From: Isochrysis galbana
Lineage: Eukaryota > Haptophyta > Isochrysidales > Isochrysidaceae
Direction of reading: 5' to 3'
Length of the DNA stretch: 64,000 nucleotides
Assembly: GCA_018136815.1 (NCBI GenBank)
Contig: CM030940.1
Coordinates: forward strand, 3,660,833 to 3,724,832
Within the stretch, counting starts at the first letter, position 1, and each line of letters starts with the position of its first letter. Shown piece after piece: positions 29,460 to 39,564 of the stretch. The translations under genes and the position numbers were made by a program. The notes below the pieces were generated by a model that saw only the letters and a list, made by a program, of their open reading frames with translations, did not search any database and was not told the DNA's origin.

Positions 29460-30260
29460 ACTAAGTTAATACTTAGTTCGCCCATGGGGCATGGGGGGGC
29501 ACGAGCCCCCCGCCCCCTCTCCACTCCTCCCCTGCCATGGGGGAGGAACCACCCATCCTCCTGGCATGCCTGATGGCTTGCCAGGAGGCCACTGCCCTGC
29601 TGACCCACTCTCCACTGACAGGCACGCCTGGTTCGCTCGTCCTGGCCCCTCGTGGCCAGCCCATCGCTCCAACCCCCCCTCCCCTCCTGGTGGACACGCA
29701 GACAGGTGCAGAATGGGGGCCCCTGAGGCTCAAGAACGCCAGCGAGGGAGAGGCAGGGGAGGCCATGGCCCAGCCCCAGCCTCCTTTGCCCCCTGAGCTG
29801 GCCTCCAGGAGCCTCCAAGGGTCGCCAGGGGCAGCAGCAGGCCTGCCGCAGGCGCGCCGTCGCGCGTGCCGCAGGAGAGGGGAGAGAGAGCGCGGAGAAG
29901 GGGGTGTGGGCGGAGCGAGAGCTCCGGGCTCCGCCCACCGAAAAAAGATAAGTCCCGCACCTGTTTACAGGATACGTCGGGTCTGAGGACGCCGCCAGCC
30001 CGGTAGGCGTAGGAGGAGGGGGGAACGGATCACCGGGGGGGGGGCGCGGGCCACCGGACCACATCTAAGCCCTTCACCCCTATCCCCCTAGTAGTGCACG
30101 GGGGGATGGGGGGACGGGGGAGTGGGGAGTCGCCTGATGGCGGGGTGGGAAGGGCCGGGGGACGGGGGAGTGGGGGTGTAGAAAGTATACTACGTGTAGG
30201 TAGTGGTTCCATGCGCCGCGAGTGCGGTAGTAAGAATATTCTGAAGTTTTTTTTTTCTAC
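29460..30260 (+). repeat. Composite repeat A+B, copy 2 (LINE-tail-like)
   Basis: Repeat A (29460-29850), a linker containing GTCCCGCACCTGTTTACAGG, and repeat B (30039-30260) ending GTAAGAATATTCTGAAG plus a T-run. About 530 bases of it match 31340-31870 in inverted orientation. The minus-strand copy follows a LINE-type ORF, so A+B is probably a non-LTR retrotransposon 3' region. Confidence 0.7.
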
Positions 30261-31339
30261 TTAGGGGCTCGGCGTACGGGGTTTCCGGTGGTATGCGGTA
30301 TGAACCGATCCCCGATGGTCTAGTCCTACACTCCCCGCCCCCAACTCCTCCCAGCCACTCAAATCAAGGCTCAAGGCCACCCGGCAACTGTGACAAGTCG
30401 GCTCAGAGCCGCACCCCATAAGGAAAGCCGCAAGGCTGGGCCCCTACCTACTACCTACACCGCCGCGGCACTGATCTCGTGCATGCGACAGCACGAGGCA
30501 CAGGCCTGGCCAGACCTCTCTCCAACCCCATGGGCCATGGGGGAAACAATCAAGCTGGTGTAGCAATAATGTTTACACCAGGGGAACGAACTGGCTGACC
30601 ACTAACCCCTTACAGAAAGATGGTCCAAAATCTCAGAAAGCTTGTTTGGAGAGACGGTTGACATGTACACCAAAGCTTGCCGGAAAGCTTGTCCAATCTA
30701 TGGTCGGAATTAGAATGGCACCAAAGCTCGATAAAGCTCGGGCGCTCGGGCCTTATTTATGGAAAGCTATTTATGGTACGTTCCCGCCCCCCCCTTCCGT
30801 AAGTGTAGGCGAACCGCAGAGAAACAAATCGGCATACGCACGCAGCACGGCGTCTCCATGGGGGCGCGCTGGTTCGTCAGGAAAAAGACACTGTGACTAC
30901 TGCACCCTGCTGTCAAAAATAGATCAATCCTTAAAAGCGCGCACGGTAGATGTTAAACGTCGACACTAGGGTCATGTGTGAATATTGTTGTGTATAAATT
31001 ACTATGGACATTTGATAGCTCAATTCGACTGATGTCCCACAATTGACGGGACGACACCTGGATACGTCCATAACATGCATCATGGATGCTCATTCGAACC
31101 TCTGTCTCTGTCCTCTGTATGTTCACACTGAGGTCTATGCTCTCTGCTTTTCTCTGCTCTTCTCCCTCGCCCCTCGCGACCGTTTCGAATCCGCGCGGGG
31201 CATTCTTGCGGCACAGAAATTTTCCCGCACGCTCGCACGCTCTTACTTTATAACCATTAGTTGCTAGCGTGCGTTTATTTATGCGTGATTTGTTTGGTTT
31301 CCAACATGACCTCGACCATGGCCACATCCGTCATCCGTA
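30261..31339. other. Spacer between inverted A+B repeats
   Basis: No gene seen. It contains TAACCCCTTACAGAAAGATGG at 30604-30624, similar to the terminal repeat of the MITE at 40324. It also holds a 50-base block at 31004-31053 (AGCTCAATTCGACTGATGTC and flanks) that recurs inverted at 44435-44486, and a diverged copy of repeat D at about 31057-31270 (CGCGCGGGGCATTCTTGCGG). Confidence 0.6.
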
Positions 31340-31870
31340 CTCCTATTAATTAATTAATTTCTTAATAGTCTCACCGCACACGCGGCCGTGGACCCTCTAC
31401 TTTCTACTCACGCAGCAAAACTTTCTACACCTCCACTCTCCCGGCCCTTTCCCCCCCGCCATCAGGCGACTCCCCCCGTGCACTACTAGGGGGATAGGGG
31501 AAAAGGGCTTAGATATGGTCGGTGGCCCGCGCCCCCCCCCCGGTGATCCGTTCCTCCCTTCTCCTCCTACGCCTACCGGGCTGGCGGCGTCCTAAGTCCC
31601 GACTTATCCTGTAAACAGGTGCGGGACTTACATATTTTCCGGTGGTCGGAGCCCTCGCTCCGCCCACCCCCTTCTCCGCGCTCTCTCTCCCCTCTCCTGC
31701 AGGCACGCGCGATGGCGTGCCTGCGACAGGCCTGCAGCTGCCTCTGGCGACCCCTGGAGGCTCCTGGAGGCCAGCTCAGGGGGCAGAGGAGGCTAGGGCT
31801 GGGCCCTGGTCTCCCCTACCTCTCTCTCGCTGGCGCTCCTGGGCCTCAGGGGCGCCTTTCAGACCTTTCA
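31340..31870 (-). repeat. Composite repeat A+B, copy 3
   Basis: Reverse-complement counterpart of 29730-30260: ends with repeated TTAAT at 31345-31365, B to about 31560, the CCTGTAAACAGGTGCGGGACT linker and A to 31870. It continues directly from the LINE ORF fragment at 31884-32078 on the same strand. Confidence 0.7.
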
Positions 31871-31883
31871 TAAAACCCGTCAA

Positions 31884-32078
31884 TCAAGGAACACAGGACA
31901 CAGGGCGCCAGACGTGTTTGAAGTGCAGGTGCATGTCGCGCGCCGTCACCATTGGGGAGGTGTATAGCCTAGCTAGGTGCGCCCACGTGTCCTCGGGGAT
32001 TTGAAGCTTTTCCTCCCATTTGGTCGGCCTTGTGAGGCGTTTGTGTTTGCGGTCCGTTCGTTGAAGGGCTCTCGTCAA
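31884..32078 (-). pseudogene. LINE ORF2 3' fragment
   Basis: The minus-strand frame reads KWEEKLQIPEDTWAHLARLY, then TSPMVTARDMHLHFKHVWRP. It aligns with ARKLALTPDEWMHVAKLYTH and HPHFKHITHRRLG in the + strand ORF at 44787. Only a short piece remains. The 3' repeats A+B follow. Confidence 0.65.
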
Positions 32079-32859
32079 GTGTTCTACTTGGATTTCGTCC
32101 AGCGGTGTTTTACCGTTTACCGTCCAGTGTGTACTCGTTTGCCAGTGGGTACTCTAACCTTTTGTTGGATTTATAGCCTTCCTCCCCATTTCGCCGGGGA
32201 GGCGGGGTCCAAGTCTGGGGTCTGGGGGGGGGGGGGCTGGAGCCGTTCTCCTAATATCGGAGTGCCCAGGTACGAGGTACGATAGCTCTGCCTCGTGCTC
32301 GTGCCAAGATCCTTTCAATTTTGCGTAGTATTCGCCTTCCCGGGTTATCCGTAACTAGGGGGTACCCTTAGCGAAACCTAACATGGTTTGCCAACCTCCC
32401 CTACCCGCCACACCTTACGTTTTCCTTCTTCCCCTTCTTCCCCTTGTTGTCCCCGACCACAACCACAAACATTACTTCAACGGTTGCTATCGCAGCACCA
32501 CAACCACAATTCGGAAAGTGCAGCACCACAACCCTAAAGTGTGGCAAATAAAGCGCCATGCTTACACATCAAGCATTACTATGGCATGAAGAAGAAGGAG
32601 TGAAACAGATCCGTGCTACCGTACTGCAAACGGCTTCATGCTCGTCCAAGGATCAGTAGGGGAGCCGTCCGCCTCTAGATACCTAATAATGTCGTATTGA
32701 CCAGGTGAATGCTCCTGGTATGGCCGAGATGGCGGCCCCAACTCGGCGCTACAGGTACGACGGGCAACGTCATGCTTTCCATGCGCATTGAAGACTGTCC
32801 GGTCCAATCTTGCAGGAAGTCGTGTGAGGTCCAGGTGAAGACGGCTTCATCTTAACTTC
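32079..32859. other. Intergenic
   Basis: No supportable gene. A CACCACAACCACAA-type simple stretch lies near 32455-32530. The end of the interval is the likely 3' UTR of the bestrophin gene. Confidence 0.45.
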
Positions 32860-34179
32860 CTAAGTTTCCACAATGGACACATCGCCGACTATCGAATCGA
32901 TGTCCTTCTTTACGTTTTCATCCAAGATTCTGCTCTTTGACCACATGTTCTGGGCATCCACTGTCGCTGCGCGGATCCCCTCACAGAGATTGTCCAGTGG
33001 GAGGATGGAGAAAGGCTCCTCAAGTTGCACTGCCAACTCCTCAATCCCAAACAAGAAGATGGCTAGGAGCGCCATCGCCGGCAACAACGCTAAGTGATTC
33101 CACGATTTTTCGAAAGCGTCGTACATGCCGAGCGGCAGAAGCAAAAGGTATGTCGAGAGGAAACGAGCGGTGTGGCGCGTGTAGACGAGCGGCACGGGAG
33201 AGCTGAAGATGCGCTCGCACGCCTCGGAAGCATCGCCGATGAGGATGACCGACTTGTCCATCTCCACGCGGCGCTTCTCATCAATCGTCAGGCGATTCAT
33301 CACGTCCGAGAGCTCATACAGTGCGCGCAGAGGACGGTTAGGTGCGCTCTGCCAGCGCTGCACGTACTCTTCTGACATGAATGCGCGTAGCTCGTTGATG
33401 AACACAGCTTCTGAGTCCGGGCCTAGAAGCTCTACTTGAAGGGAGCGAGCAAAGAGCCAAATAGCTAGACCTACCTCGCCCAGCCGCTCTTTGCGTTCTT
33501 CATCTGAACAAGACTCCATCCACACGCAGGATTGGCGCAAAATGTTTCGAGAATGTGCGACAATCCTGCCCCAAGCTTTGCGTGCCTCGAGCCAGCGGGC
33601 GTAAGATGTGTTGGTGCGGAACACAAGCAAGAGGCCCAAGGCTGAAGAGGAGAGCGAGAACGGGAGTGTTGGCAGGCGCAGGTGCAGCCAGTCTGGAACG
33701 CTCGAGGCGCCAAATAGCGTGACCAGTGGCGAGATATGATGCACGTCCCCAAAGTCCTCGTACCCGAAGAGGGCTGCGTTCCACACTATGACGAAGAGCG
33801 CTACGGCGACAACCAGCCCAACCTCAACAGCAAGGTTGCGCACGACGCCACTGACGAGCGTGCCCTGAAGATGAACGAGGAGGCGCTTGGGCGAGCGATG
33901 CTTGACCCAATCCCGGTGGTGGAAGATAGTCCGGCGATACCGACGGCTCTCCTCGCCGTACGGCACTGTGCCCAGCTCGATTGTCGCAGCGAGCAGCGAG
34001 CCGGGCCGAAGGTCCTCGTCCTTCGGCAGGAGAAGCCGCGTCCGCGGCACGCGCGCGAGGCGTGAAATTGTGCGGGCGGGCGGGTGGCTGAGCAGGCCAC
34101 TCGCCCCTGTCGTGCACAGGCCGATCAGCAGCCAGGTCACCCGCGATGGCCGCAGCGCACTCACTCGGCTCGCCGCCAT
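32860..34179 (-). CDS. Bestrophin-family anion channel with presequence
   Basis: Predicted 439-residue membrane protein of the bestrophin/RFP-TM/UPF0187 family. Hallmarks are the N-terminal IFHHRDWVKHRSPKRLLVHL, two hydrophobic helices (VEVGLVVAVALFVIVWNAAL and the LPTLPF region), the signature LLLVFRTNTSYARWLEARKAWGRIV, and later helices (YLLLLPLGMYDAF, LALLPAMALLAIFLFGIEEL) followed by EEPFSILPLDNLCEGI. The first 35 residues are basic then hydrophobic (RVTWLLIGLCTTGASGLLS), as expected for an ER or plastid-directing leader. Algal relatives pass chloride or bicarbonate across the thylakoid; that role is inferred. The start is the ATG at 34179; a 47-residue upstream extension is open but less likely. 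A divergent small ORF begins 184 bases away. Confidence 0.9.
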   Translation of the reverse strand: MAASRVSALRPSRVTWLLIGLCTTGASGLLSHPPARTISRLARVPRTRLLLPKDEDLRPGSLLAATIELGTVPYGEESRRYRRTIFHHRDWVKHRSPKRLLVHLQGTLVSGVVRNLAVEVGLVVAVALFVIVWNAALFGYEDFGDVHHISPLVTLFGASSVPDWLHLRLPTLPFSLSSSALGLLLVFRTNTSYARWLEARKAWGRIVAHSRNILRQSCVWMESCSDEERKERLGEVGLAIWLFARSLQVELLGPDSEAVFINELRAFMSEEYVQRWQSAPNRPLRALYELSDVMNRLTIDEKRRVEMDKSVILIGDASEACERIFSSPVPLVYTRHTARFLSTYLLLLPLGMYDAFEKSWNHLALLPAMALLAIFLFGIEELAVQLEEPFSILPLDNLCEGIRAATVDAQNMWSKSRILDENVKKDIDSIVGDVSIVET

Positions 34180-34362
34180 TCGTTTCGCTCGCGCGCCGCG
34201 CCGCGCCGCCTTGAGAAGATGAGGGCGGCGCCTACAGACACAAGATACAAGAGGGATTTTGCATCGGTTGAAACAGCGGGTTACAAGACGTGCTCCGCCT
34301 CCGTCGCAACGGAGTTTCAACCGCCTCGCAAAAGGACAACTCGGCAGAAATAGGTTAAAACT

Positions 34363-34770
34363 TTGGAGTTGACGCGAGATCGCCCTGAGAGAGGGGAGAG
34401 CGCCGCGCGCCGGGACGAGAGACGAGAGGTGCCGACCCGCCCCTTCAACGCGCAGGAGCTGCGTGAGTCCCAGCTCGCGCTCTTAGCGGCGATGCTGCTG
34501 GGGATGAGGAGGCGCCGGCGGCAGGCGTCACTGCGGCGCCAGGGCCGGCACAGTGAGGCGCAGCGGCACAGCCGCCTCAATGAGGTGGCGATGCTTGCGT
34601 TCGCGGCGGAGCCGCTTCTTCGCTCGACACGCTCGCGCATTGGGCCAGAGCGCCTGTCGCTGGCGCGTCTGGAGCGCGAGACAGCGGAGGCAGGTGGCGG
34701 CAATGGGATTGTGGTGCGCGACGTCTACGCACGCTTCGGTGTTCGCCTCGAGGACTTCCACGCTTCATAG
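34363..34770 (+). CDS. Conserved hypothetical protein, copy 1
   Basis: 135-residue open frame with VPTRPFNAQELRESQLALLA, an arginine-rich helix and EVAMLAFAAEPLLRSTRSRI followed by GPERLSL. A second locus at 62818-63079 encodes the same blocks, which shows this is more than a random open frame. The family is unknown. It is basic and probably helical. It is divergent from bestrophin, and repeat D begins 80 bases after its stop, so the 3' end may be truncated or further exons lost. Confidence 0.55.
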   Translation: MELTRDRPERGESAARRDERREVPTRPFNAQELRESQLALLAAMLLGMRRRRRQASLRRQGRHSEAQRHSRLNEVAMLAFAAEPLLRSTRSRIGPERLSLARLERETAEAGGGNGIVVRDVYARFGVRLEDFHAS

Positions 34771-34848
34771 CTGCGCTCGATCTGCCCGCAGGCTTCTCGA
34801 CGCCAAGCAGGCATGTGGCAAGCGCCGAGGAGGCAGTGCTGCTCACGC

Positions 34849-35174
34849 TTATCATGGATACATCCATGATATGTGCATCATAGATGCATATCTATCATGG
34901 ATACATCCATCTCATGCATCGTGGATGCTCATTCTAACCTCTGTATGTTTATACTGAGGTGCTCTGCTTCTCACTTCTCCCTCGCGGCCGTTTCGAGTCC
35001 GCGCGGGGCATTCTTGCGGCACAGAAATTTCCCCGCGCGCTCTTACTTTGTTACTATTAGTTTTGCGCGCGTTTGTGTGAATGTGCGTGCGCGTGAATGT
35101 AGTAAGAATCTTATCCGGCGATGTACGATTGGCGATGCGATCGGCGATGGCGCTCTGCCTCGCCCAAGCCGCGG
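34849..35174 (+). repeat. Repeat D, copy 1
   Basis: About 325 bases nearly identical to 38184-38523. It starts with a hairpin (TATCATGGAT, two bases, ATCCATGATA) and contains CCGCGCGGGGCATTCTTGCG; it ends CTCGCCCAAGCCGCG. No coding capacity is recognised. It is a recently moved element of unknown class. Confidence 0.85.
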
Positions 35175-35180
35175 TCTGCC

Positions 35181-35202
35181 GAAGCGCCAAAATTGGAGCT
35201 TC
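35181..35202. repeat. GAAGCGCCAA-AA-TTGGAGCTTC near-palindrome
   Basis: Near-palindrome of 10-base arms. Related copies are at 16934, 35386 and 36066. It contains GCGCCAAA, which equals the E2F site TTTGGCGC on the other strand. Confidence 0.6.
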
Positions 35203-35385
35203 CACATTTTCACTCTCTTTTTCTTTTGTCAACTGTTAACTGCTCGCTACCCGCTCATCCGTGGCCCCCAAGCTCTCAGTCTCAGGGGACTCTGAGGGAT
35301 ATTCCCCCATACCCTTGGATTGCCGAACAGCCCATAGATCCGGTGATCCGGACATGAATTAAGTTGGAAAACTGAAAAAAAGTGC

Positions 35386-35403
35386 AGCTCCAATATTGGA
35401 GCT
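35386..35403. repeat. AGCTCCAATATTGGAGCT perfect palindrome
   Basis: 18-base perfect palindrome of the same motif family as 35181 and 36066. With the copy at 36066 it brackets the retropepsin fragment. Confidence 0.65.
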
Positions 35404-35524
35404 TCACTTTCTAACCAAAATACGCCGTTTAGGTAAGAGTAAGAGACGTGCCGGGAGGAAACGGGCTTTCGGCGCTGAACGGTGTCGGTCTCTCCCGGGC
35501 AGTGATGGGACGTCAGGTATTATC

Positions 35525-35585
35525 AGGTCATCAGGGTTCGCCAACCTGATACCTGATATCAGACCTGATATCAGCCTGATATAAG
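35525..35585. repeat. Clustered CTGATATCAG palindromes
   Basis: CCTGATACCTGATATCAG, then ACCTGATATCAG and CCTGATATAAG follow closely. This is a small cluster of the palindrome CTGATATCAG and its half-sites. Confidence 0.6.
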
Positions 35586-35612
35586 TTAGTATAATGTTAG
35601 TGTCTGCGTCGC

Positions 35613-35840
35613 ATGGGAACGCGCGACTACGCGGCCGGCCGTCGTAGTAGGGCCGGACGGCCGGACGGCAACCCACTCCGCGTCCGTGGCTATGCCACTC
35701 TTGTCTTCTCCCTCGCTGCCGTGGAATTTCGCCATCGCTTCCTGGTCGTCGAAGGAGCCCCGATGCTCCTCCTAGGGAACGACTTCCTGGAAGCTCATCG
35801 GGCCTGCATCGACTACTCGCTACTCGCTCAACGCCGGCGA
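35613..35840 (+). pseudogene. Ty3/gypsy retropepsin fragment
   Basis: NPLRVRGYATLVFSLAAVEF, then RHRFLVVEGAPMLLLGNDFL matches LVFSLSGRLFRHSFAVIEGN, then AMLLLGNDFLAAH in the large retrotransposon at 55018-55130. Only the C-terminal half of the protease is present and the DTGA active site is missing. It is a diverged relic of the same element family. About 810 bases from 35841 to the PSMA2 start hold only the palindrome and a CT tract. Confidence 0.75.
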
Positions 35841-36065
35841 CGACAGCCGCCTCTCCCTCATCGTAGGGGTAGGGGGCAGTCGCGTCGATGCTCGTGTGTC
35901 CACTCGACCCCGACCCACCGCGCCTTTTCTCGCCGCTGCGGGCTCTCTTGGGGGCCCCCGAGAAGAAAAAATACGTTGCGCCACTTTGCGCCCACGGCAT
36001 CTCACTTATCTCTTACACGCACCTCATCCTGTACACGCTGCTTCTAAGCTTCTAAGCGTGAAACC

Positions 36066-36087
36066 GAAGCGCCAAAATTGGCGCTTC
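36066..36087. repeat. GAAGCGCCAA-AA-TTGGCGCTTC inverted repeat with two E2F-like half sites
   Basis: Perfect 10-base arms around AA. GCGCCAAA and TTGGCGC are E2F-like. It lies 570 bases upstream of PSMA2. Regulatory function is not shown. Confidence 0.6.
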
Positions 36088-36229
36088 AAGCCGGCAGCAA
36101 GGAGTTAACGTTTTAAAACATACGATCCATTTTTTTTTCTGGTCGCTGCCCCGCCCCCCCCGCGACCTCATCCCCCTCGTTCCTCTCTCTCCCTCTCTTT
36201 CATCCTGAGCAGTAAAATCAGAACTTAGA

Positions 36230-36480
36230 CCGCCTGCACAAGCGCGCCGTGCTCCCCCCTCCCTCTCTCTCTCTCTCCTCTCCCTGCCCCTGCTTCTTCC
36301 CCTCTCTCTCTCCCCAACTCTCCTCTCCCCCTCCCCCCCCCCCCCTCCCTCTTCTCTCTCTCTCCCTTTCTCGTCTCCTACGGCTCGCCTCGTCTGGCGC
36401 TTCGCGCTCGCGCTGCGCCGGACCGACTCGCGCCCTCTCCCCCCCCCCTCCCCCTTCCTCTCTCCTCTCTGTCTCACCAG
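36230..36480 (+). repeat. Polypyrimidine tract upstream of PSMA2
   Basis: CT-rich and C-rich on the coding strand, including runs of C near 36325-36345 and 36440-36450. It is comparable with the tracts upstream of other genes in this window. Confidence 0.75.
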
Positions 36481-36656
36481 TGCGTCGAGAGCGGGGACCG
36501 TGCGGGCGGGTCGCGCTGGCTGGCTGGGCGCACAGGGCGGCGGGGGCGAGCGTGTTACCTGCTGTCTTCCACCACCACTCCACCTTGTGCTGTGCGAAGG
36601 GCTTGCTTCCTCAGCCGCCTGTCCTCCCTGTCTCTCATTCCCCTTCTCTGTTCCCT

Positions 36657-37482
36657 ATGTCGTGTTCAGTGGGGGAGTCGGCGTACAGCTTCAGTCTTAC
36701 CACCTTCTCGCCGTCGGGCAAGCTCGTGCAGATCGAGTATGCCCTCAATGCTGTGGCCACAGGCAGCACATCACTTGGCGTCAAGGGTGCGCATGCGACA
36801 AGACAGGGGGTGGGGGTGGCGAGCTTTTTGGCACACGCACGCCATGCTCTGCGCGCTGTGCGTCTGATTTCGACTGCGCGCATGTATCGCAGCCAAAAAT
36901 GGGGTCGTCATTGCCACGGAAAAGAAGCTCCCCACTTGCCTGATTGATGAGACGAGTGTTGAGAAGATTGTGATGCTCACTGAGAATATCGCCATTGTGT
37001 ACGCTGGTATTGGGCCTGATTTCCGCGTTCTCTACCGCAAGGGAAGGAAAGCTGCACAGGCCTACTATCGGGTTTATCGAGAGCTCATTCCGATACAGCA
37101 GCTCGTGCGTGAGCTGGCATCTGTAATGCAGGAGTTCACGCAGCAGGGTGGCGTGCGGCCATTCGGCATCTCATTGCTCCTTGCTGGGTTTGACCACGTT
37201 GGTCCGCAGCTCTATCAGATCGATCCTTCTGGCTCATACTTTGCGTGGAAGGCATCGGCGATTGGGAAGCACATGGTGAATGCGAAGACGTTTCTTGAGA
37301 AGCGCTACAATGACGAGCTTGAGCTAGAGGACGCTGTGCATACCGCTTTGCTCACCCTCAAGGAAGGGTTTGAGGGTGCGATGGATCATACCAACATTGA
37401 GGTGGGTATCATTGGCCCGGACAAAAAGTTCAAGGTTCTCACGCCTGCTGAGATCCAGGACTACCTGGGCGAGGTAGAGTGA
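36657..37482 (+). CDS. PSMA2: 20S proteasome subunit alpha type-2
   Basis: Predicted 239-residue alpha subunit of the 20S core (ring gate and assembly) from exons 36657-36786 and 36893-37482. Exon 1 has the proteasome alpha signature [20 protein letters not shown]. The splice joins GVKA to [11 protein letters not shown] in frame. [34 protein letters not shown] and [20 protein letters not shown] are diagnostic of alpha-2. The 106-base intron has a GTGCGC donor. The start ATGTCGTGTTCAG could also be read as a 5' UTR splice acceptor (TTCAG) to an upstream ATG; the next residues [10 protein letters not shown] fit the family either way. Confidence 0.96.
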
Positions 37483-38183
37483 GCAGCTTTGATTTCGTGC
37501 AGGACAGTCAGCGCCATGAAATGGCAGGCTTGCGGGAGAAGGTATTATGGCCACTTCTACATCGAGAGTAGGATTCTCTAGTTGATGGAATGTTGGGACC
37601 TTTGGCGAGACGCACGCCGAATCTAGGCCCGTTGAGGAGTGCTGGCACATCGCGCATCTCGCACACTAGCTCATCAGTACCTACATCGACTTGAGGTTGT
37701 GCTCAACAAGCCGTTTCTTTCTCGCTTTGCGCTCATGGTCTCAGTATCGGTATCGTGATTCGTTCTCCCCACCCCACTCCCCCATAATCTAGACTCGCCT
37801 CTCCACGACACAGCTCCCCTTTTATGTGCGCGCTGAGGCGCACATGATGAAGTGATGCCCCAACATCCGACATCGGATCATATTGCCTATTGGTGCCGCT
37901 CGTCTAGCTCGCCTGTCCTTACCTTGTGTGCGCTTTGCGTTTGCCCTTCTCCGTCGACTGTGAGAGCGGTGTTGTAATTGGTGAAACATCTGCACATGCG
38001 TGTGACTACATCGATGTTGAGCCTCCTTTGATCCGTATTTTGTTTCTAAGTTTATACTTAGTTCACATGAGCCATGATGGAGATGGAGGCGCCCTCCTCC
38101 ACCCTCCACCCCCGGGGCTCCAACCTCCCCTCCCGGCTCCGGGGGACCCGTTGACCGTTGGTCAATCTCAGACTCTTACCTTC
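37483..38183. other. 3' flank of PSMA2
   Basis: About 700 bases without a supportable gene. Confidence 0.45.
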
Positions 38184-38523
38184 TTATCATGGATACATCC
38201 ATGATATGTGATATGTGCATCATAGATCATAGATGCATATCTATCATGGATACATATCCATCTCATGCATCGTGGATGCTCATTCTAACCTCTGTATGTT
38301 TATACTGAGGTCTCTGCTTCTCACTTATCCCTCGCGGCCGTTTCGAGTCCGCGCGGGGCATTCTTGCGGCACAGAAATTTCCCCGCGCGCTCTTACTTTG
38401 TTACTATTAGTTTTGCGCGCGTTTGTGTGAATGTGCGTGCGCGTGAATGTAGTAAGAATCTTATCCGGCGATGTACGATTGGCGATGCGATCGGCGATGG
38501 CGCTCTGCCTCGCCCAAGCCGCG
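38184..38523 (+). repeat. Repeat D, copy 2
   Basis: Nearly identical to 34849-35174 in the same orientation. It carries short duplications near its left end (GATATGTGATATGTG, AGATCATAGATGC) that copy 1 lacks. The next 790 bases (38524-39315) hold a GGGGCTGGGGC-type simple repeat near 39020-39085 and no gene. Confidence 0.85.
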
Positions 38524-39315
38524 AAGCCGCGGTGGTTGCCTCATGGGCGCCACCGCGATACTTCTGTGGCATGAGCATGAGTTGAGCGTTGTACCAACCG
38601 CGTGACCCAGACCCCCCAGCCAGTGGCTAGTGGGCACCGGTCGGGAGGCGAACTTCCAAGCCCGCATGAGCATGAGGCTGCACGCTGCACTCGTATATCG
38701 TATACTCGTATCCTCACCCTCACCTTCCCCCCCCGCTTCCTAGTCACTAGGCTGACGGCTGACGGGGGACTGCGCCTGCGGGCGACACCCAAGACCAGTG
38801 ACCAGTGACCAGTGAGAGACACGAGACTACACGCGAGGGAGAGGGAGAGGGAGAGGCGGCGGAGAGCTGAGCCCCAACCTCCACTGCCCACTCCCACTGA
38901 GCTGCTTGACTCGCCATCTAGGCATCTAGGAGTCCCCTCGGGACCTCTGAGAGCAGGTAGTGGCGCATGCATGCGCACGCGCTGCAAGAAAGAGCGAAGA
39001 GATAGCGGATAGCGGAGGAAGGGAGAGCGCGGGCGGGGGCGGGGGCGCTGGCGCTGGGGCTGGGGCTGGGGCGCTGGGGCGCTGGGGTTGGTGGCGGTAG
39101 CGGCACGCGGCACGTGTAAGTAGTAAGTAGTACGAAGCCTAACTCTCAGTTAGATGAATATTATCGACAACTGCAATGCATCGATAATACCCGTGAGCAA
39201 TTATTGCTACCCCCATAGCGCATGCAAAGGATAGAGGCATCTACTGCTACTGACGAACACCTTCAAGAATGTTTTTTTTACTGCTACTGACGAATGACGA
39301 TTGTGGGGTCCCTAG

Positions 39316-39564
39316 ATGGGAAAAACAGTGGAGGGGGCTACGCGGTTGGTATCGATGACTTGCTCCGCTTCTGGTTGTGAGCATGCATGGTCCGTGGAGG
39401 GCTGGATTCATTCTAAGAAGCGCAACCGTATGGGCCAAACCACAGTGGACAGGCTTGTTCGCACTCATACGAATCTCCTGTTGGAATCTAAGCTGCAGGA
39501 TTGGACGTGCGCCGTGCTTCCATGGGACCTCGACATGATCATCGAGGAGCCGGACGACGAGTAG
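39316..39564 (+). pseudogene. hAT transposase C-terminal dimerisation fragment
   Basis: SASGCEHAWSVEGWIHSKKR, then NRMGQTTVDRLVRTHTNLLL matches the plant-type hAT dimerisation pattern (SSSxCERNWS, then IHTKKRNRL, then LVxxHxNLxL), ending in acidic EEPDDE. Only the last 80 residues survive. 39565-40315 contains no gene. Confidence 0.7.
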
